A stretch of 64,000 bases of DNA from Roseovarius amoyensis (GCF_003260265.1 NZ_QITQ01000012.1:42017-106016); one strand, 5' to 3'. Positions 49,624-58,989 are shown, counted from the stretch's first letter. Program-made: numbers and translations. The notes: a model not told the origin generated them from the sequence alone.

Positions 49624-50988
49624 TCAGGCCCTTTCAAATCCCCGCGCGATTTCCCAGTCGGTCACGACGGCATCGAACGCCTCCTGTTCGACTTCGGCGG
49701 CGCGGGTGTAGTGATCGACCACCCAATTGCCCATGGTCTTTCGCAGCATTTCCGAGTTGCGCAAGGTTTCGGTCGCCGCCCGCAGCGTATGGGGCAGCAC
49801 GGGGATATCGTCCATCTTGTAGATGTCCCCGGTGACGGGCGGCGTCAGTTCCAGCCCTTCCTCGATACCCGAAAGACCGGCAGCCAGTTGCGACGCGCAG
49901 GCGAGGTAGGGGTTGATGTCTGAACCCGGCGTGCGGCACTCGATCCGCACGCCCTTGGTTCCGTCGCCGACCAGGCGATAGCACGCGGTGCGGTTGTCGA
50001 TGCTCCAGGCGATCCTAGTGGGGGCAAAGGTGCCCGGCATGAGCCGCTTGTAGCTGTTGATGTAGGGGGCGAGGAAATAGGTGATGTCGGTGGAATATTT
50101 CAGCAGGCCCGCGACATAGCTTTTCATCGTGTCCGACATGGTCAGGTCCGCGTCGGGGTCGTGGAAAGCGGGCGCATCCCCCTTGAGAAGCGATTGGTGA
50201 ATATGCGCGGCAGAGCCGACCTTGTCGTGGTGCCACTTCGGCAGGAAGGTCGCCGCGTGCCCGTGCTGGTTTGAAATCTCCTTGATCGCCTGTTTCGCGA
50301 TGGTGTGATGATCGGCGCAAAGCAGGGCATCGGCATAGCGGATGTTCAGCTCTTCCTGTCCGGTCTCGGCCTCGCCCTTGGAGTTTTCCACCGGCACGCC
50401 CGCCTCGACCAACAGATTGCGGATCGGGCGCATCACGTGTTCTTCCTTCGTGGTCTGAAGGATGTTGTAGTCTTCGTTGTAGCCGCTGATGGGGGTGAGG
50501 GGCCTGTACCCGTCGCGGCGAATTTCATCGTATGTCTTTTCGAACAGAAAGAATTCGAGCTCGGTCGCCATCACGGGGTCGAACCCCATGGCGCGGGCGC
50601 GCGCGACCTGCGCCTTCAGGATCTGGCGCGGGCTGTGCGGGACGGGTTCGTGGGTGTGGTGATCCATGATGTCGCACAGCACCAGCGCGGTGCCTTCGAG
50701 CCAGGGAATGCGGCGCAGCGTCGAAAGATCGGGCTTCATCACATAGTCGCCGTATCCCTGTTCCCACGATGTTGCGGCGAAACCGTCCGGTGTTGCCATC
50801 TCGAGATCCGTGGCCAGCAGGTAGTTGCAGCAATGCGTTTCTTCGTGTCCGGACTCGATGAAGTTCGTCACATGGAACCGCTTGCCCATGAGCCTGCCCT
50901 GCATGTCGACAAGGCAGACAAGAACCGTGTCGATCTCGCCCCTGGCGGCAAGTTCCTTGAGGGCGGCGAAGCTGAGATTGGCGGTCAT
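49624..50988 (-). CDS. glutamine synthetase family gamma-glutamyl-amine ligase (PuuA-like)
   Basis: This 454-residue protein starts at ATG 50988, with GGAGAC upstream. It has the GS catalytic features ATELEFFLF (about 144), GEAETGQEELN and KVGSAAHIHQSL (about 270), and RIECRTPGSDINPYLA near 357. The long open frame running further upstream into dctP is not used. PuuA, IpuC and GlnA4-type enzymes attach glutamate to amines. Adjacency to ADH, ALDH and an amidohydrolase supports an amino-alcohol or amine substrate rather than ammonia. Confidence 0.88.
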   Translation of the reverse strand: MTANLSFAALKELAARGEIDTVLVCLVDMQGRLMGKRFHVTNFIESGHEETHCCNYLLATDLEMATPDGFAATSWEQGYGDYVMKPDLSTLRRIPWLEGTALVLCDIMDHHTHEPVPHSPRQILKAQVARARAMGFDPVMATELEFFLFEKTYDEIRRDGYRPLTPISGYNEDYNILQTTKEEHVMRPIRNLLVEAGVPVENSKGEAETGQEELNIRYADALLCADHHTIAKQAIKEISNQHGHAATFLPKWHHDKVGSAAHIHQSLLKGDAPAFHDPDADLTMSDTMKSYVAGLLKYSTDITYFLAPYINSYKRLMPGTFAPTRIAWSIDNRTACYRLVGDGTKGVRIECRTPGSDINPYLACASQLAAGLSGIEEGLELTPPVTGDIYKMDDIPVLPHTLRAATETLRNSEMLRKTMGNWVVDHYTRAAEVEQEAFDAVVTDWEIARGFERA

Positions 50989-51010
50989 TTGTGGTCTCCG
51001 TGACAGAATT

Positions 51011-51035
51011 GGAGCGCCCCGTTGCGGGGCGCTCC
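51011..51035 (-). terminator. GC hairpin between dctP and the GS-like gene
   Basis: Perfect 11-base arms (51011-51021 and 51025-51035) surround a 3-base loop, located after dctP and before the glutamine-synthetase-like gene on the minus strand. On that strand AATTCTG follows, not a U-run. A stabilising 3' hairpin or partial terminator for the binding-protein mRNA is likely. Confidence 0.6.
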
Positions 51036-51053
51036 GGCTCTTTTGGGTGTGGC

Positions 51054-52091
51054 TTATTCGAAGTTGTAGGGAACCCCGGCCTGGTTGATGACCGAGTTGT
51101 AGTCGCGGAAGATGCCGATGATCTTTTCGTGCACCTCGCCCTCTTGCGCGACCTCGTTCCAGAACTCCTTGGCGGCGTTTTCCACCTCGGCCCATTCGCC
51201 CGGCGGCACCGAGCGCAGCTCCAGCTGGTCGCCATTGGCGCGCAGCGCGGCCTCGCCGCCCCAATACCACTGGTTGCGATAGGTGTGGCTGGCCTCGATC
51301 CCGGCCATCACCACGGATTTCAGGTGATCGGGCAGTTCGGCCCACCGTTCCTGGTTGGCGAACCAAGATCCGATCCATGCGCCCGAGATGTTGTTGGTCA
51401 GGAAGTAGTCGGTGACGTTCGCCCACCCCACGGTGTAATCCTCGGTGATGCCCGACCATGCCATGCCATCCAGTTCACCGGTCTGAACGGCGACCTCGGC
51501 ATCCTCGTAGGGAATGTTCACCGGGATGACGCCGAACTTGGCAAGGAAACGTCCCGCGGTCGGGAAGGTATAGAGCTTGAGACCGTCCAGGTCGGCGACC
51601 GAGGTGATTTCCTTTTTGGTGTTGAAGTTGCACGGGTCCTGCCCGGCGGCCGAAAGCCATTGCACGCCGACCTTGGCGTATTCATCGCGCCAGATATCAG
51701 CCAGCCCGTACTGGTTGAACAGCACCGGCACATCCAGGATGTGCTTGGTGGCAAAGGGGAAATAACCGCCAAAGACCCGCAGCGGCGTGGGTGAGGCCAT
51801 CGAGTCGTCGTCCGAGTGAACACCGTCGATCGTGCCGCGCTGAAGCGCCTGGAACAGCTCGCCTGTCGGTACGATCTGATCGGCATAAAACAGCTCGATC
51901 TCGAGTTCGCCATTGGCATTGGCGTTGATGTAGTCGATCGCAGGCTTGGTCACATGCTCGCCCAGCGCGCCGCCGGCATAGGTCTGAAAGCGCCACTTGA
52001 TTGCGCTTTGCGCCTTGACGATGGCGGGACTGGCCAGGGTTGCGGCCCCGGCAACGCCGGCCGTTCTCAGAAAATTGCGTCGTGTCGTCAT
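51054..52091 (-). CDS. dctP: TRAP substrate-binding protein, Tat signal (DctP family)
   Basis: This 345-residue protein has a twin-arginine signal TTRRNFLRTAGVAGAATLAS. Body motifs are ELFQALQRGTIDGVHSDDD near 75-95 and DLDGLKLYTFPTAGRFLAKF near 165. The unusual order in this operon is dctQ, dctM, then dctP. It lies 60 bases after dctM and precedes the GS-like ligase. The substrate is inferred to be an amine or amino alcohol. Confidence 0.92.
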   Translation of the reverse strand: MTTRRNFLRTAGVAGAATLASPAIVKAQSAIKWRFQTYAGGALGEHVTKPAIDYINANANGELEIELFYADQIVPTGELFQALQRGTIDGVHSDDDSMASPTPLRVFGGYFPFATKHILDVPVLFNQYGLADIWRDEYAKVGVQWLSAAGQDPCNFNTKKEITSVADLDGLKLYTFPTAGRFLAKFGVIPVNIPYEDAEVAVQTGELDGMAWSGITEDYTVGWANVTDYFLTNNISGAWIGSWFANQERWAELPDHLKSVVMAGIEASHTYRNQWYWGGEAALRANGDQLELRSVPPGEWAEVENAAKEFWNEVAQEGEVHEKIIGIFRDYNSVINQAGVPYNFE

Positions 52092-52151
52092 TTTCGTACC
52101 CTCTCTGTTAGGTTCGGATGCTCGACTGCCTTTTGACCGAGGTCTTTTTTT

Positions 52152-53477
52152 CTAGTTTCCATAGACATACCCCGGCAACCAAAGCGCGATCTCGGGGAAG
52201 ACCATGATTATGGTCAACGCGACCACCATCACCAGCACGAAGGGCAGGATGGAGGTATAGATATCCCTCAGCGTAATCTCTGGCGGCGCCATGGCGCGCA
52301 TCAGGAACAGGTTATAGCCGAAGGGCGGTGTCATGTAGGCAATCTGCGTGGTGATCGTGTAGAGCACACCATACCATATCAGGTCGAAACCCAGTGCCCC
52401 GACCAGAGGCACATAGAGCGGCGCCACGATGACCAGCATGGCTGTATCGTCCAGGAAGGTGCCCATGACGATAAAGGAAAGCTGCATCAGGATCAGGATG
52501 ACCCAGGGGCTGAAACCCAGCTGTTCGGTGAACAGGCTTTCGATTGCCTTGACCGCGCCCAGCCCGTCGAACACCGCGCCAAAGGCGAGGGCGGCCAGGA
52601 TGATCCACATGAACATGCACGATATGCCAAGCGTCTTGCGCACCGAGGCTTCGAACACCCGGCGTGTCATGCGCCCCTTGAAGACGGCAGCCAGGAATGC
52701 CGCGATCGCGCCGATGGACGACGATTCAACCAGCGATGTCCAGCCATTCACGAAGGGCACCATCATCGTAAAGAAGATGAACAGCGGCAAAAGCCCGGCG
52801 CGAAGCAGCCTGAGCTTTTCGGCCATCGGAATGTCGCGCTCTTCCTTGGGCAGGATCGGGCCGAGTTGCGGGTTCAGCCGGCAACGGATGACGATGTAGA
52901 GAACGAACAGCCCCGCCATCATCAGCCCCGGCAGCACCCCTGCCAGCCAGAGCTGGCCAACCGGCTGGCGGGCGATCATGGCGTAAAGCACCAGCACGAC
53001 CGAGGGTGGAACCAGGATGCCAAGGGACGACCCGGCCTGTATCACGCCGGTGACCATTCGCTTGTCATAGCCCCGTTTCAAAAGCTCGGGCAACGCGATG
53101 GTCGCACCGATGGCCATGCCTGCGACCGACAGCCCGTTCATGGCTGAAATCAGCACCATCAGCCCGATCGTGCCGACGGCCAGCCCGCCGGACAGCCCGC
53201 CCATCCAGACATGGAACATGCGGTATAGATCGTCGGCGATGCGGCTTTCGGACAGGACATAGCCCATGAAGATGAACATCGGCAGCGTCAGCAGCGGATA
53301 CCATTTCATCAGCTTGATCGCCGCCGCGAAGCCCAAGTCATAACCGCCCCGGTCCCCCCAGAGGAAAAAGGCCGCCATCACGGCCACAAAACCGATGGCG
53401 CCGAACACGCGTTGCCCGGTCAGCAGCATCAGCATCATTGATGCAAACATCAGCGCGGCGATAGCTTCATAAGGCAT
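52152..53477 (-). CDS. dctM: TRAP large permease (DctM family)
   Basis: This 441-residue protein has full-length DctM topology, with motifs ISAMNGLSVAGMAIGATIA (about 110), GSSLGILVPPSVVLVLY (about 150) and AYMTPPFGYNLFLM near 390. It shares one base with the dctQ stop. It is intact and forms the uptake system with its neighbours, in contrast to the decayed TRAP genes at 46165-46926. Confidence 0.94.
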   Translation of the reverse strand: MPYEAIAALMFASMMLMLLTGQRVFGAIGFVAVMAAFFLWGDRGGYDLGFAAAIKLMKWYPLLTLPMFIFMGYVLSESRIADDLYRMFHVWMGGLSGGLAVGTIGLMVLISAMNGLSVAGMAIGATIALPELLKRGYDKRMVTGVIQAGSSLGILVPPSVVLVLYAMIARQPVGQLWLAGVLPGLMMAGLFVLYIVIRCRLNPQLGPILPKEERDIPMAEKLRLLRAGLLPLFIFFTMMVPFVNGWTSLVESSSIGAIAAFLAAVFKGRMTRRVFEASVRKTLGISCMFMWIILAALAFGAVFDGLGAVKAIESLFTEQLGFSPWVILILMQLSFIVMGTFLDDTAMLVIVAPLYVPLVGALGFDLIWYGVLYTITTQIAYMTPPFGYNLFLMRAMAPPEITLRDIYTSILPFVLVMVVALTIIMVFPEIALWLPGYVYGN

Positions 53478-54055
53478 CAGGCGTCGTTCCCCGTGGTCTC
53501 GATTTCGCCGTGATCGACGTCCTTCGGCCCCATGTCATATCCCCTTATCCTGAGGATATCCTTGAAGAATTCGCTGACCGCCTGGAGGAGCATCAGGAAA
53601 ATGCCGATGACCATGATCGTCTTGATCGGCCACAGATAGGGCCGCCAGACGCTTGAACTGCGCTCGCCGCCGTATTTGAAGGAATACATCAGGCTGTCCC
53701 AGCCGCCCCAGAGCAGAAAGAAGAGGTAAACGACCAGGAACAGAACGGTGATGGCATCGACCTGCGCCTTGCGCCGTTCGCTCCATTCGCCGTAAAGCAG
53801 GTCCATGCGCACGTTCGACCCCATCTGGATCGAATAGGGGCCGCCGAGAATGTAATAGGCGACCATCGCGAACTGCGCCATCTCCAGCGTCCAGAGTGAG
53901 GGGTTGATGCCAAAGCCCATGTCGCTGCCGACTTTGGTAAGGGACGACCAAAGCAGGATCGCCATCATCACGAAGATGCCGTACATCACGATGCGCCCGA
54001 TCCATCGGTTGATGCGGTCGATCACCGCGACGTATTTCAGCATCAATCGGGTCAT
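53477..54055 (-). CDS. dctQ: TRAP small permease (DctQ family)
   Basis: This 192-residue protein has four membrane segments (about 18-38, 58-76, 96-118, 145-165). It overlaps the amidohydrolase gene by 4 bases (ATGA) and dctM by one. The C-terminal tail is acidic and about 25 residues long. Confidence 0.9.
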   Translation of the reverse strand: MTRLMLKYVAVIDRINRWIGRIVMYGIFVMMAILLWSSLTKVGSDMGFGINPSLWTLEMAQFAMVAYYILGGPYSIQMGSNVRMDLLYGEWSERRKAQVDAITVLFLVVYLFFLLWGGWDSLMYSFKYGGERSSSVWRPYLWPIKTIMVIGIFLMLLQAVSEFFKDILRIRGYDMGPKDVDHGEIETTGNDA

Positions 54056-54825
54056 GCTGCCGTGGCTTCCAGGTCAAGTGATGTGACCAGCATTTCGGCG
54101 AGGAGCGAAGAGGTTTGCGTCACCTCGGCCTCGCTGCCAAGAAGGTCGTTGCGCACCTCGATCATCACGTTGTCCAGCCCACGGGCTATGGCATGACGTC
54201 TGAGGGTATGGGTCACCCCGTCGCTGGCCGAATAGGGTTCGTTCAGCTCGGTCAAGAGCGGGGTATCGGCATTCTCCAGCATTGCCTCGGCAAGGCGGGC
54301 GTCGGCATCGTGCAAAAGCCCGATCTGCGTCTTGCGGTCCTTTCCGTCCCAGACGGGCGTAAAGCTGTGAACCGTGACGAGGGTCGGCGGTGCATCGAAC
54401 CCATCAAGCACGTCGGAAACCGTCGCATGAAACGGCTCATAGACCTCGGCCGTGCGTGCGGCCCTGTCGGATTCTGACAGATCGCGGTTTCCCGGCACCG
54501 GGATTTCGCCACTCTGGACGGGCATCGAACCGGGCGCTTCGGGCGGGCGGTTCAGGTCATAGACCAGCCGTGAGACCCTTGCGACGACAAGGGGGGCGTC
54601 CAGCCTTCGAGACAGGTCCCGGGCCAGCAACTCGGCCCCGATGTCCCACACGGCATGGGAAAACCGATGCTCTTCGGCCAGCCCGAGCGTGCCCAGAGAG
54701 GGCGGGATAAAGGCGCTGGCGTGTTCGCAGACAAGACAGATCGGAGCCCGGCCGCCGGCGTTGACGATTTCGGCGGGGTGTCCGTCTTCGGGCGTCAGAA
54801 TCTGGCCTGCGTTTGCTTCGGTCAT
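54052..54825 (-). CDS. N-formylglutamate amidohydrolase family protein
   Basis: This 257-residue protein matches the HutG/FGase fold: ICLVCEHASAFIPPSLG (about 29-45), HAVWDIGAELLARDLSRRL (about 57-75) and LVTVHSFTPVWDGKDR (about 148). It is first in a seven-gene operon with TRAP QMP, GS-like ligase, ALDH and ADH. In this context it may hydrolyse a gamma-glutamyl amide at the end of the pathway rather than N-formylglutamate. No hut genes are present. Confidence 0.82.
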   Translation of the reverse strand: MTEANAGQILTPEDGHPAEIVNAGGRAPICLVCEHASAFIPPSLGTLGLAEEHRFSHAVWDIGAELLARDLSRRLDAPLVVARVSRLVYDLNRPPEAPGSMPVQSGEIPVPGNRDLSESDRAARTAEVYEPFHATVSDVLDGFDAPPTLVTVHSFTPVWDGKDRKTQIGLLHDADARLAEAMLENADTPLLTELNEPYSASDGVTHTLRRHAIARGLDNVMIEVRNDLLGSEAEVTQTSSLLAEMLVTSLDLEATAA

Positions 54826-54871
54826 GACGTGACATTAGTGGCGTCCACCCAAAGGCTGTCAAGAATTTTTG

Positions 54872-54898
54872 GTAGATGTTTTTACGATGGCGATCTAC
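54872..54898. promoter_or_regulatory. inverted repeat GTAGAT-N15-ATCTAC upstream of RpiR gene
   Basis: Six-base perfect arms (54872-54877 and 54893-54898) lie in the divergent gap between the amidohydrolase operon and the RpiR gene, an AT-rich stretch. It is a candidate operator for the adjacent regulator. Confidence 0.4.
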
Positions 54899-54929
54899 TT
54901 TGTAGCAAATGCTTCAAAAAGGGGCGAAT

Positions 54930-55793
54930 GTGAAACGCACCGTGGTCGTCAAGGACAGGCTCAAGGATCAGGCGGGCGCGCTGACACCCGCCGAGCGCCT
55001 GCTGTCGGACGTGCTGTTGCGCGACTATCCGATGTCGGGGTTGCAATCGATCACCAAACTGGCGGACGCGGCCAATGTTTCGACACCCACCGTTATCCGG
55101 CTGGCGCGCAAGCTGGGATTCGATGGTTTCCCCGAGATGCAGGAGGCCCTGCGCGAAGAGGCGTCGGCCCAGATCAAGAGACCGATCCTGAAGCGCGAAG
55201 GCTGGCCGCAGGGGCGCAAGGATTCCCCGGCGTTCCGCAGCTTTGCCGAAGCCGTGTTCGACAATCTCAACCAGACCATCGAACGCCTGGACCCCGCGAC
55301 ATTCGACGCCGTGGCCAGGATCCTGGCCGACACGAGGCGCAACCTGTTCCTGCTGGGCGGGCGTATCACGCGCTCGAACGCGGATTATTTCTTCAACCAT
55401 CTTCAGATCGTCCGCCCCGGCGTGACGTTGTTGTCGCAATCTCCGAACGTCTGGCCGCAATACCTTATCGACATGGGGCCGCGTTCGGTTCTCGTGATTT
55501 TCGATATTCGCCGCTACGAGGCGGATCTGGCGCGGCTTGCGGGTCTGGCCAAGGAACGGGGCGTTGTCATCATCCTGTTCACCGATCAATGGGGGTCGCC
55601 GATCTCGAAAACGGCCGATCACGTGATCAATGCGCTGGTCGAGGTGCCGTCAAGCTGGGACTCGACCCTCGGGATCAACCTGATCGTGGAGGCGCTGATC
55701 GCCGCCATCCAGACAAAGCGTCTGGAAAAAGCGCGCGACCGGATCGAAGCGCTGGAAGACATGTTCCGCTCTACCCGGATATTCCGAAAGTGA
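54930..55793 (+). CDS. RpiR-family transcriptional regulator
   Basis: This 287-residue protein has an N-terminal helix-turn-helix with ITKLADAANVSTPTVIRLAR and a C-terminal SIS domain (NLFLLGGRITRSNADYF near 145; VVIILFTDQWGSPISKTAD near 215). AAAAGGGG lies before GTG 54930. ATG 54909 gives seven more residues but has no ribosome site. It is divergent from the amidohydrolase-TRAP-ligase operon and probably controls it. SIS domains usually bind a phosphosugar, although several RpiR proteins of amine loci exist. Confidence 0.86.
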   Translation: MKRTVVVKDRLKDQAGALTPAERLLSDVLLRDYPMSGLQSITKLADAANVSTPTVIRLARKLGFDGFPEMQEALREEASAQIKRPILKREGWPQGRKDSPAFRSFAEAVFDNLNQTIERLDPATFDAVARILADTRRNLFLLGGRITRSNADYFFNHLQIVRPGVTLLSQSPNVWPQYLIDMGPRSVLVIFDIRRYEADLARLAGLAKERGVVIILFTDQWGSPISKTADHVINALVEVPSSWDSTLGINLIVEALIAAIQTKRLEKARDRIEALEDMFRSTRIFRK

Positions 55794-55805
55794 ACTTGCG
55801 GATGT

Positions 55806-55826
55806 TGCGCGCAGAGCCTGCGCGCA
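55806..55826. terminator. bidirectional hairpin between convergent genes
   Basis: TGCGCGCAG (55806-55814) and CTGCGCGCA (55818-55826) have a 3-base loop, placed between the convergent ends of the RpiR and phosphatase genes. There is no T-tract. Confidence 0.5.
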
Positions 55827-55858
55827 CCCATGCCGCTATGCACTGGCAGGCATGATGC

Positions 55859-56647
55859 TCAGCGCAGCGCGGCAAGCGCCTCGTGATGGAGTTCGGCACT
55901 CGCCGCGGCGATCACATGGCCGTCGGATTGCAGGGTCAGGTCCTGCCCGTTCCAGTCGGTGATCACGCCCCCGGCGCCCTTGACCACCGGAACAAGCGCC
56001 ATGAAGTCGTATGGGTAAAGGTCCATCTCGAACACGATGTCCACATGGCCCGACGCCAGCAGCCCGTAGGCGTAGCAGTCCCCCCCGAATCGGCGCATGC
56101 CGGCCTTGCGGGAAAGCAGCTCGAACCGGTCCAGCCCCGCCGCGTCGAAGATGTCGGGCGATGTCGTATACAGTATTGCCTCGTCCAGCCGGGTCTTGCC
56201 GCTGGTGCGGCAGGGTGCGCCGTTGAATGTGGACGGGTTGCCGCGCACCCCCATCCAGCGGTCGCCCGTCGCGGGTATCGATATGGTGCCAAGTTCGGGC
56301 ACCCCGTCGGTCAGGCAGGCGATCAGCGTGCCGAATGTTGGCATCCCGGAAACGAAGCTCTTGGTGCCGTCGATCGGGTCGAGCACCCAGACATGCGAGG
56401 CATCCAGACGGGCGTTTTCGTATTCTTCCCCCAGAATGCCGTGGGTCGGAAATTGCCGGGTAATTCTTTCACGCATGGCCGTTTCGATGGCGCGATCGGC
56501 CTGCGTGACCGGCGACTGGTCCGCCTTGTGTTCGACGTTCAGCGGCTTGCGGAAATAGCTCATCGCCATGGCATCGGTCGCATCCGCCATCTCATCGGCA
56601 AATCGGGCCAGCATCGCGATGTCGTCTGACGTCGTGGGGCTCTGCAT
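55859..56647 (-). CDS. inositol-monophosphatase/HisN-family phosphatase
   Basis: This 262-residue Mg-dependent phosphatase has GEEYEN (about 73), WVLDPIDGTKSF (about 87-98) and a final DCYAYGLLASGHVDIVFE region. It resembles histidinol-phosphatase HisN and inositol monophosphatases. ATG 56647 has TAAGGA at proper spacing; ATG 56653 lies directly against it. It is divergent from an ABC importer and DeoR regulator, so it may strip phosphate from the imported compound. Confidence 0.88.
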   Translation of the reverse strand: MQSPTTSDDIAMLARFADEMADATDAMAMSYFRKPLNVEHKADQSPVTQADRAIETAMRERITRQFPTHGILGEEYENARLDASHVWVLDPIDGTKSFVSGMPTFGTLIACLTDGVPELGTISIPATGDRWMGVRGNPSTFNGAPCRTSGKTRLDEAILYTTSPDIFDAAGLDRFELLSRKAGMRRFGGDCYAYGLLASGHVDIVFEMDLYPYDFMALVPVVKGAGGVITDWNGQDLTLQSDGHVIAAASAELHHEALAALR

Positions 56648-56707
56648 GATCATTCCTTATCTCGGGCGGCAGCGTGCCACGGCGATCTGTTCGAAAATTA
56701 ATCGTAG

Positions 56708-56739
56708 ACAAAACACACAAAAGTGCAAGACTACACAAA
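56708..56739. promoter_or_regulatory. ACAAA direct repeats in the divergent control region
   Basis: ACAAA occurs at 56708, 56717 and 56735 (offsets 0, 9 and 27), inside the larger ACACAAA repeats at 56715 and 56733. On the minus strand, TTGCAC and TACGAT 16 bases apart form a promoter for the phosphatase. DeoR proteins bind spaced direct repeats, so this is a candidate site for the regulator at 60665. Confidence 0.35.
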
Positions 56740-56854
56740 TATCCCCATGCTGCGCCGCATGCGGCGTGGCAATGAGAGCGGGCCGTGCAAGGGCCGCACC
56801 CATCCGAGGCAGGCACTGATTCAGGAATACCTGGACCAACAAGGAGAGATGAAA

Positions 56855-57862
56855 ATGAAAACATGGACCAAGTTTACAGCGGTTTCACTGGCCGCCCTTG
56901 GCGTGGCCGCGATGGCCAGCGCCGATGAGATCACCGTCTACACCGCGCTCGAGGAAGAAGAGATCGGCGCCTATATCGAGGCCGCGCAGCAGGCGATGCC
57001 CGATACTGAGATCAACGTGCTGCGCCTGTCCACCGGCAAGCTGGGCGCACGGCTGCTGGCCGAGGCGGGCAACCCGCAGGCCGACGTGATCTGGGGCTGG
57101 GCCGTCAGCGCCATGATGGATCCGCAAATCCTGGAAATGGTCGAACCCTACGAGGCCAAGGGTGTCGAGGTTCTTCCGGCCAAGTTCCGCGATGAGGACG
57201 GCAAGTGGTTTGCGCCCATCGGTTACATGGGCGCCTTCTGCGTGAACACCGCGCGGCTGGAGGAAAAGGGCCTTCCCATGCCCGCCAGTTGGAAGGACCT
57301 GGAAGACCCGGCATTCAAGGACGAGATCCTCATGCCCGATCCCAATTCCTCGGGCACCGGTTATCTGCATGTGAACGCCGTGCTGCAAAGCATGGGCGAA
57401 GAGGCCGGCTGGGCACAGCTTGCGGCTGTTGACCCCAACATGGCGCAGTATACCTCGTCGGGGTCCAAGCCGTGCAAGTCCGCGCGCGTCGGGGAATACA
57501 CCGTCGGGATTTCGCTTGCCTTCACCGCGATGCAGTCCATCGAAGAAGGCTATCCGCTGGCGATGGTCTTTCCCGAGGGCGGCGTGGGGTATGAACTCGA
57601 AGCCTCTGCCCTGATGGCCAGCTCCGACGACAAGGAAGGGGCGAAAGCGTTCCTCGACTGGACGATGTCGGAAGAGGCGATCCAGCTTTACCAGCAGTAC
57701 AAGGCGCTCATCACCGTGCCGGGCGTCGATGCCTCTGCCGCGGCCGAGGCCGCAGGGCTGCCGGCCGACATCTCGACCGTTCTGGCGGACATAGATTTCG
57801 TCGAGGCGGCCGAGAACCAGACCGCCGTCAAGGAAGCCTGGAAAGAAAAGTTCGGCCGCTGA
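56855..57862 (+). CDS. ABC substrate-binding protein, Fbp/AfuA-like (family 1)
   Basis: This 335-residue protein starts at ATG 56855 with AAGGAGA at good spacing (ATG 56849 is too close). Signal peptide TKFTAVSLAALGVAAMASA is followed by ITVYTALEEEEIGAYIEAAQ. The class includes ferric iron, 2-aminoethylphosphonate and hexose-phosphate (AfuA) binders. The iron-ligand Tyr pair of FbpA is not evident. It is first in the operon of binding protein, ATPase, double permease and DeoR. Confidence 0.88.
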   Translation: MKTWTKFTAVSLAALGVAAMASADEITVYTALEEEEIGAYIEAAQQAMPDTEINVLRLSTGKLGARLLAEAGNPQADVIWGWAVSAMMDPQILEMVEPYEAKGVEVLPAKFRDEDGKWFAPIGYMGAFCVNTARLEEKGLPMPASWKDLEDPAFKDEILMPDPNSSGTGYLHVNAVLQSMGEEAGWAQLAAVDPNMAQYTSSGSKPCKSARVGEYTVGISLAFTAMQSIEEGYPLAMVFPEGGVGYELEASALMASSDDKEGAKAFLDWTMSEEAIQLYQQYKALITVPGVDASAAAEAAGLPADISTVLADIDFVEAAENQTAVKEAWKEKFGR

Positions 57863-57948
57863 CAACGGCCCGGGCGGCGCCGGTGGCGCCGCCCTGTGCG
57901 TCTGGCCCTTCGCGGGCCGGCGCGACCATGACGGGAGATCTGAACGAC

Positions 57949-58989
57949 ATGTACCTGAGCGTCAGCAACGCCACCAAGACCTATGGTACCTTCAAGGCCC
58001 TCGACAGTGTGTCGATCGAAATTGAGCAGGGCGAATTCGTCTGCCTGCTGGGGCCTTCGGGATGTGGCAAGACAACGCTCTTGCGGCTGATTGCCGGGCT
58101 GTCAGAGCTGGATGGCGGCGATATCCTGCTGGAGGGCAGGGCGCTGTCGGACCAGCCGGCGCGCAAGCGCGGCTTTGGAATCGTGTTCCAGTCCTATTCT
58201 CTCTTTCCCAACATGACCGTGGCTGAAAACATCGGCTACGGGCTAAAGATACGCGGCACCCCCCGCGCGGAGGTGTCGAAACGGGTGGCGGAACTGCTGG
58301 CGCTGGTAAAGCTGCCGCATGTCGCCGACAGTTTTCCCGGCCAGCTTTCCGGCGGCCAGCAGCAGCGGATCGCGCTGGCGCGGGCCATTGCTGTCGATCC
58401 GCGCGTGCTGTTGCTGGACGAGCCGCTTTCGGCGCTGGATGCCAAGGTGCGTGCCGAACTGCGCAGCGAGATCCGTCATGTGCAAAGGACGCTGGGCATT
58501 CCCACGCTGATGGTGACCCACGACCAGGAAGAGGCGCTGGCCCTGGCGGACAAGATCATCTGCATGAACCACGGCGTTGTCGTTCAGTCCGGCACGCCCG
58601 AAGACCTGTATCACCGTCCGGCGACGCGTTTCGTGGCCGACTTCATGGGGATCAGCAACCTTGTCCCGGCCGAGCCCATCAGCCGCGAATACCCGGATCT
58701 GATGAACACCCGGCCGGCGGGGGCGGATGACAGCCACGTCGCCTGCATCCGGCCCGAACAGATCGGCATGACCCCGGACCCCGAGGGGAACGCCACCGTG
58801 CGCAGCATCAGCTTTCTGGGTAACCTGCGCCGGCTGGAGGTCGACAGCCCGATCGGGCCGCTGGTGGTCGAAACCCACGGGGGCAATCCCTGCCGCGAGG
58901 GCGAGCGGGTCAGCCTGAACATCGCGCCCGAGGCCTGTATCTGGGTCGAGGATGATATGCCCGGCAAACCGGTCGGGGCCGCGGCATGA
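57949..58989 (+). CDS. ABC ATPase, Fbp/PotA-like
   Basis: This 346-residue protein from ATG 57949 (GGGAG upstream; ATG 57928 possible) has Walker A GPSGCGKTT, signature QLSGGQQQRIALARA, Walker B LLLDEPLSALD and a C-terminal TOBE domain. It pairs with the 560-residue permease, whose start overlaps its stop (ATGA). Confidence 0.93.
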   Translation: MYLSVSNATKTYGTFKALDSVSIEIEQGEFVCLLGPSGCGKTTLLRLIAGLSELDGGDILLEGRALSDQPARKRGFGIVFQSYSLFPNMTVAENIGYGLKIRGTPRAEVSKRVAELLALVKLPHVADSFPGQLSGGQQQRIALARAIAVDPRVLLLDEPLSALDAKVRAELRSEIRHVQRTLGIPTLMVTHDQEEALALADKIICMNHGVVVQSGTPEDLYHRPATRFVADFMGISNLVPAEPISREYPDLMNTRPAGADDSHVACIRPEQIGMTPDPEGNATVRSISFLGNLRRLEVDSPIGPLVVETHGGNPCREGERVSLNIAPEACIWVEDDMPGKPVGAAA

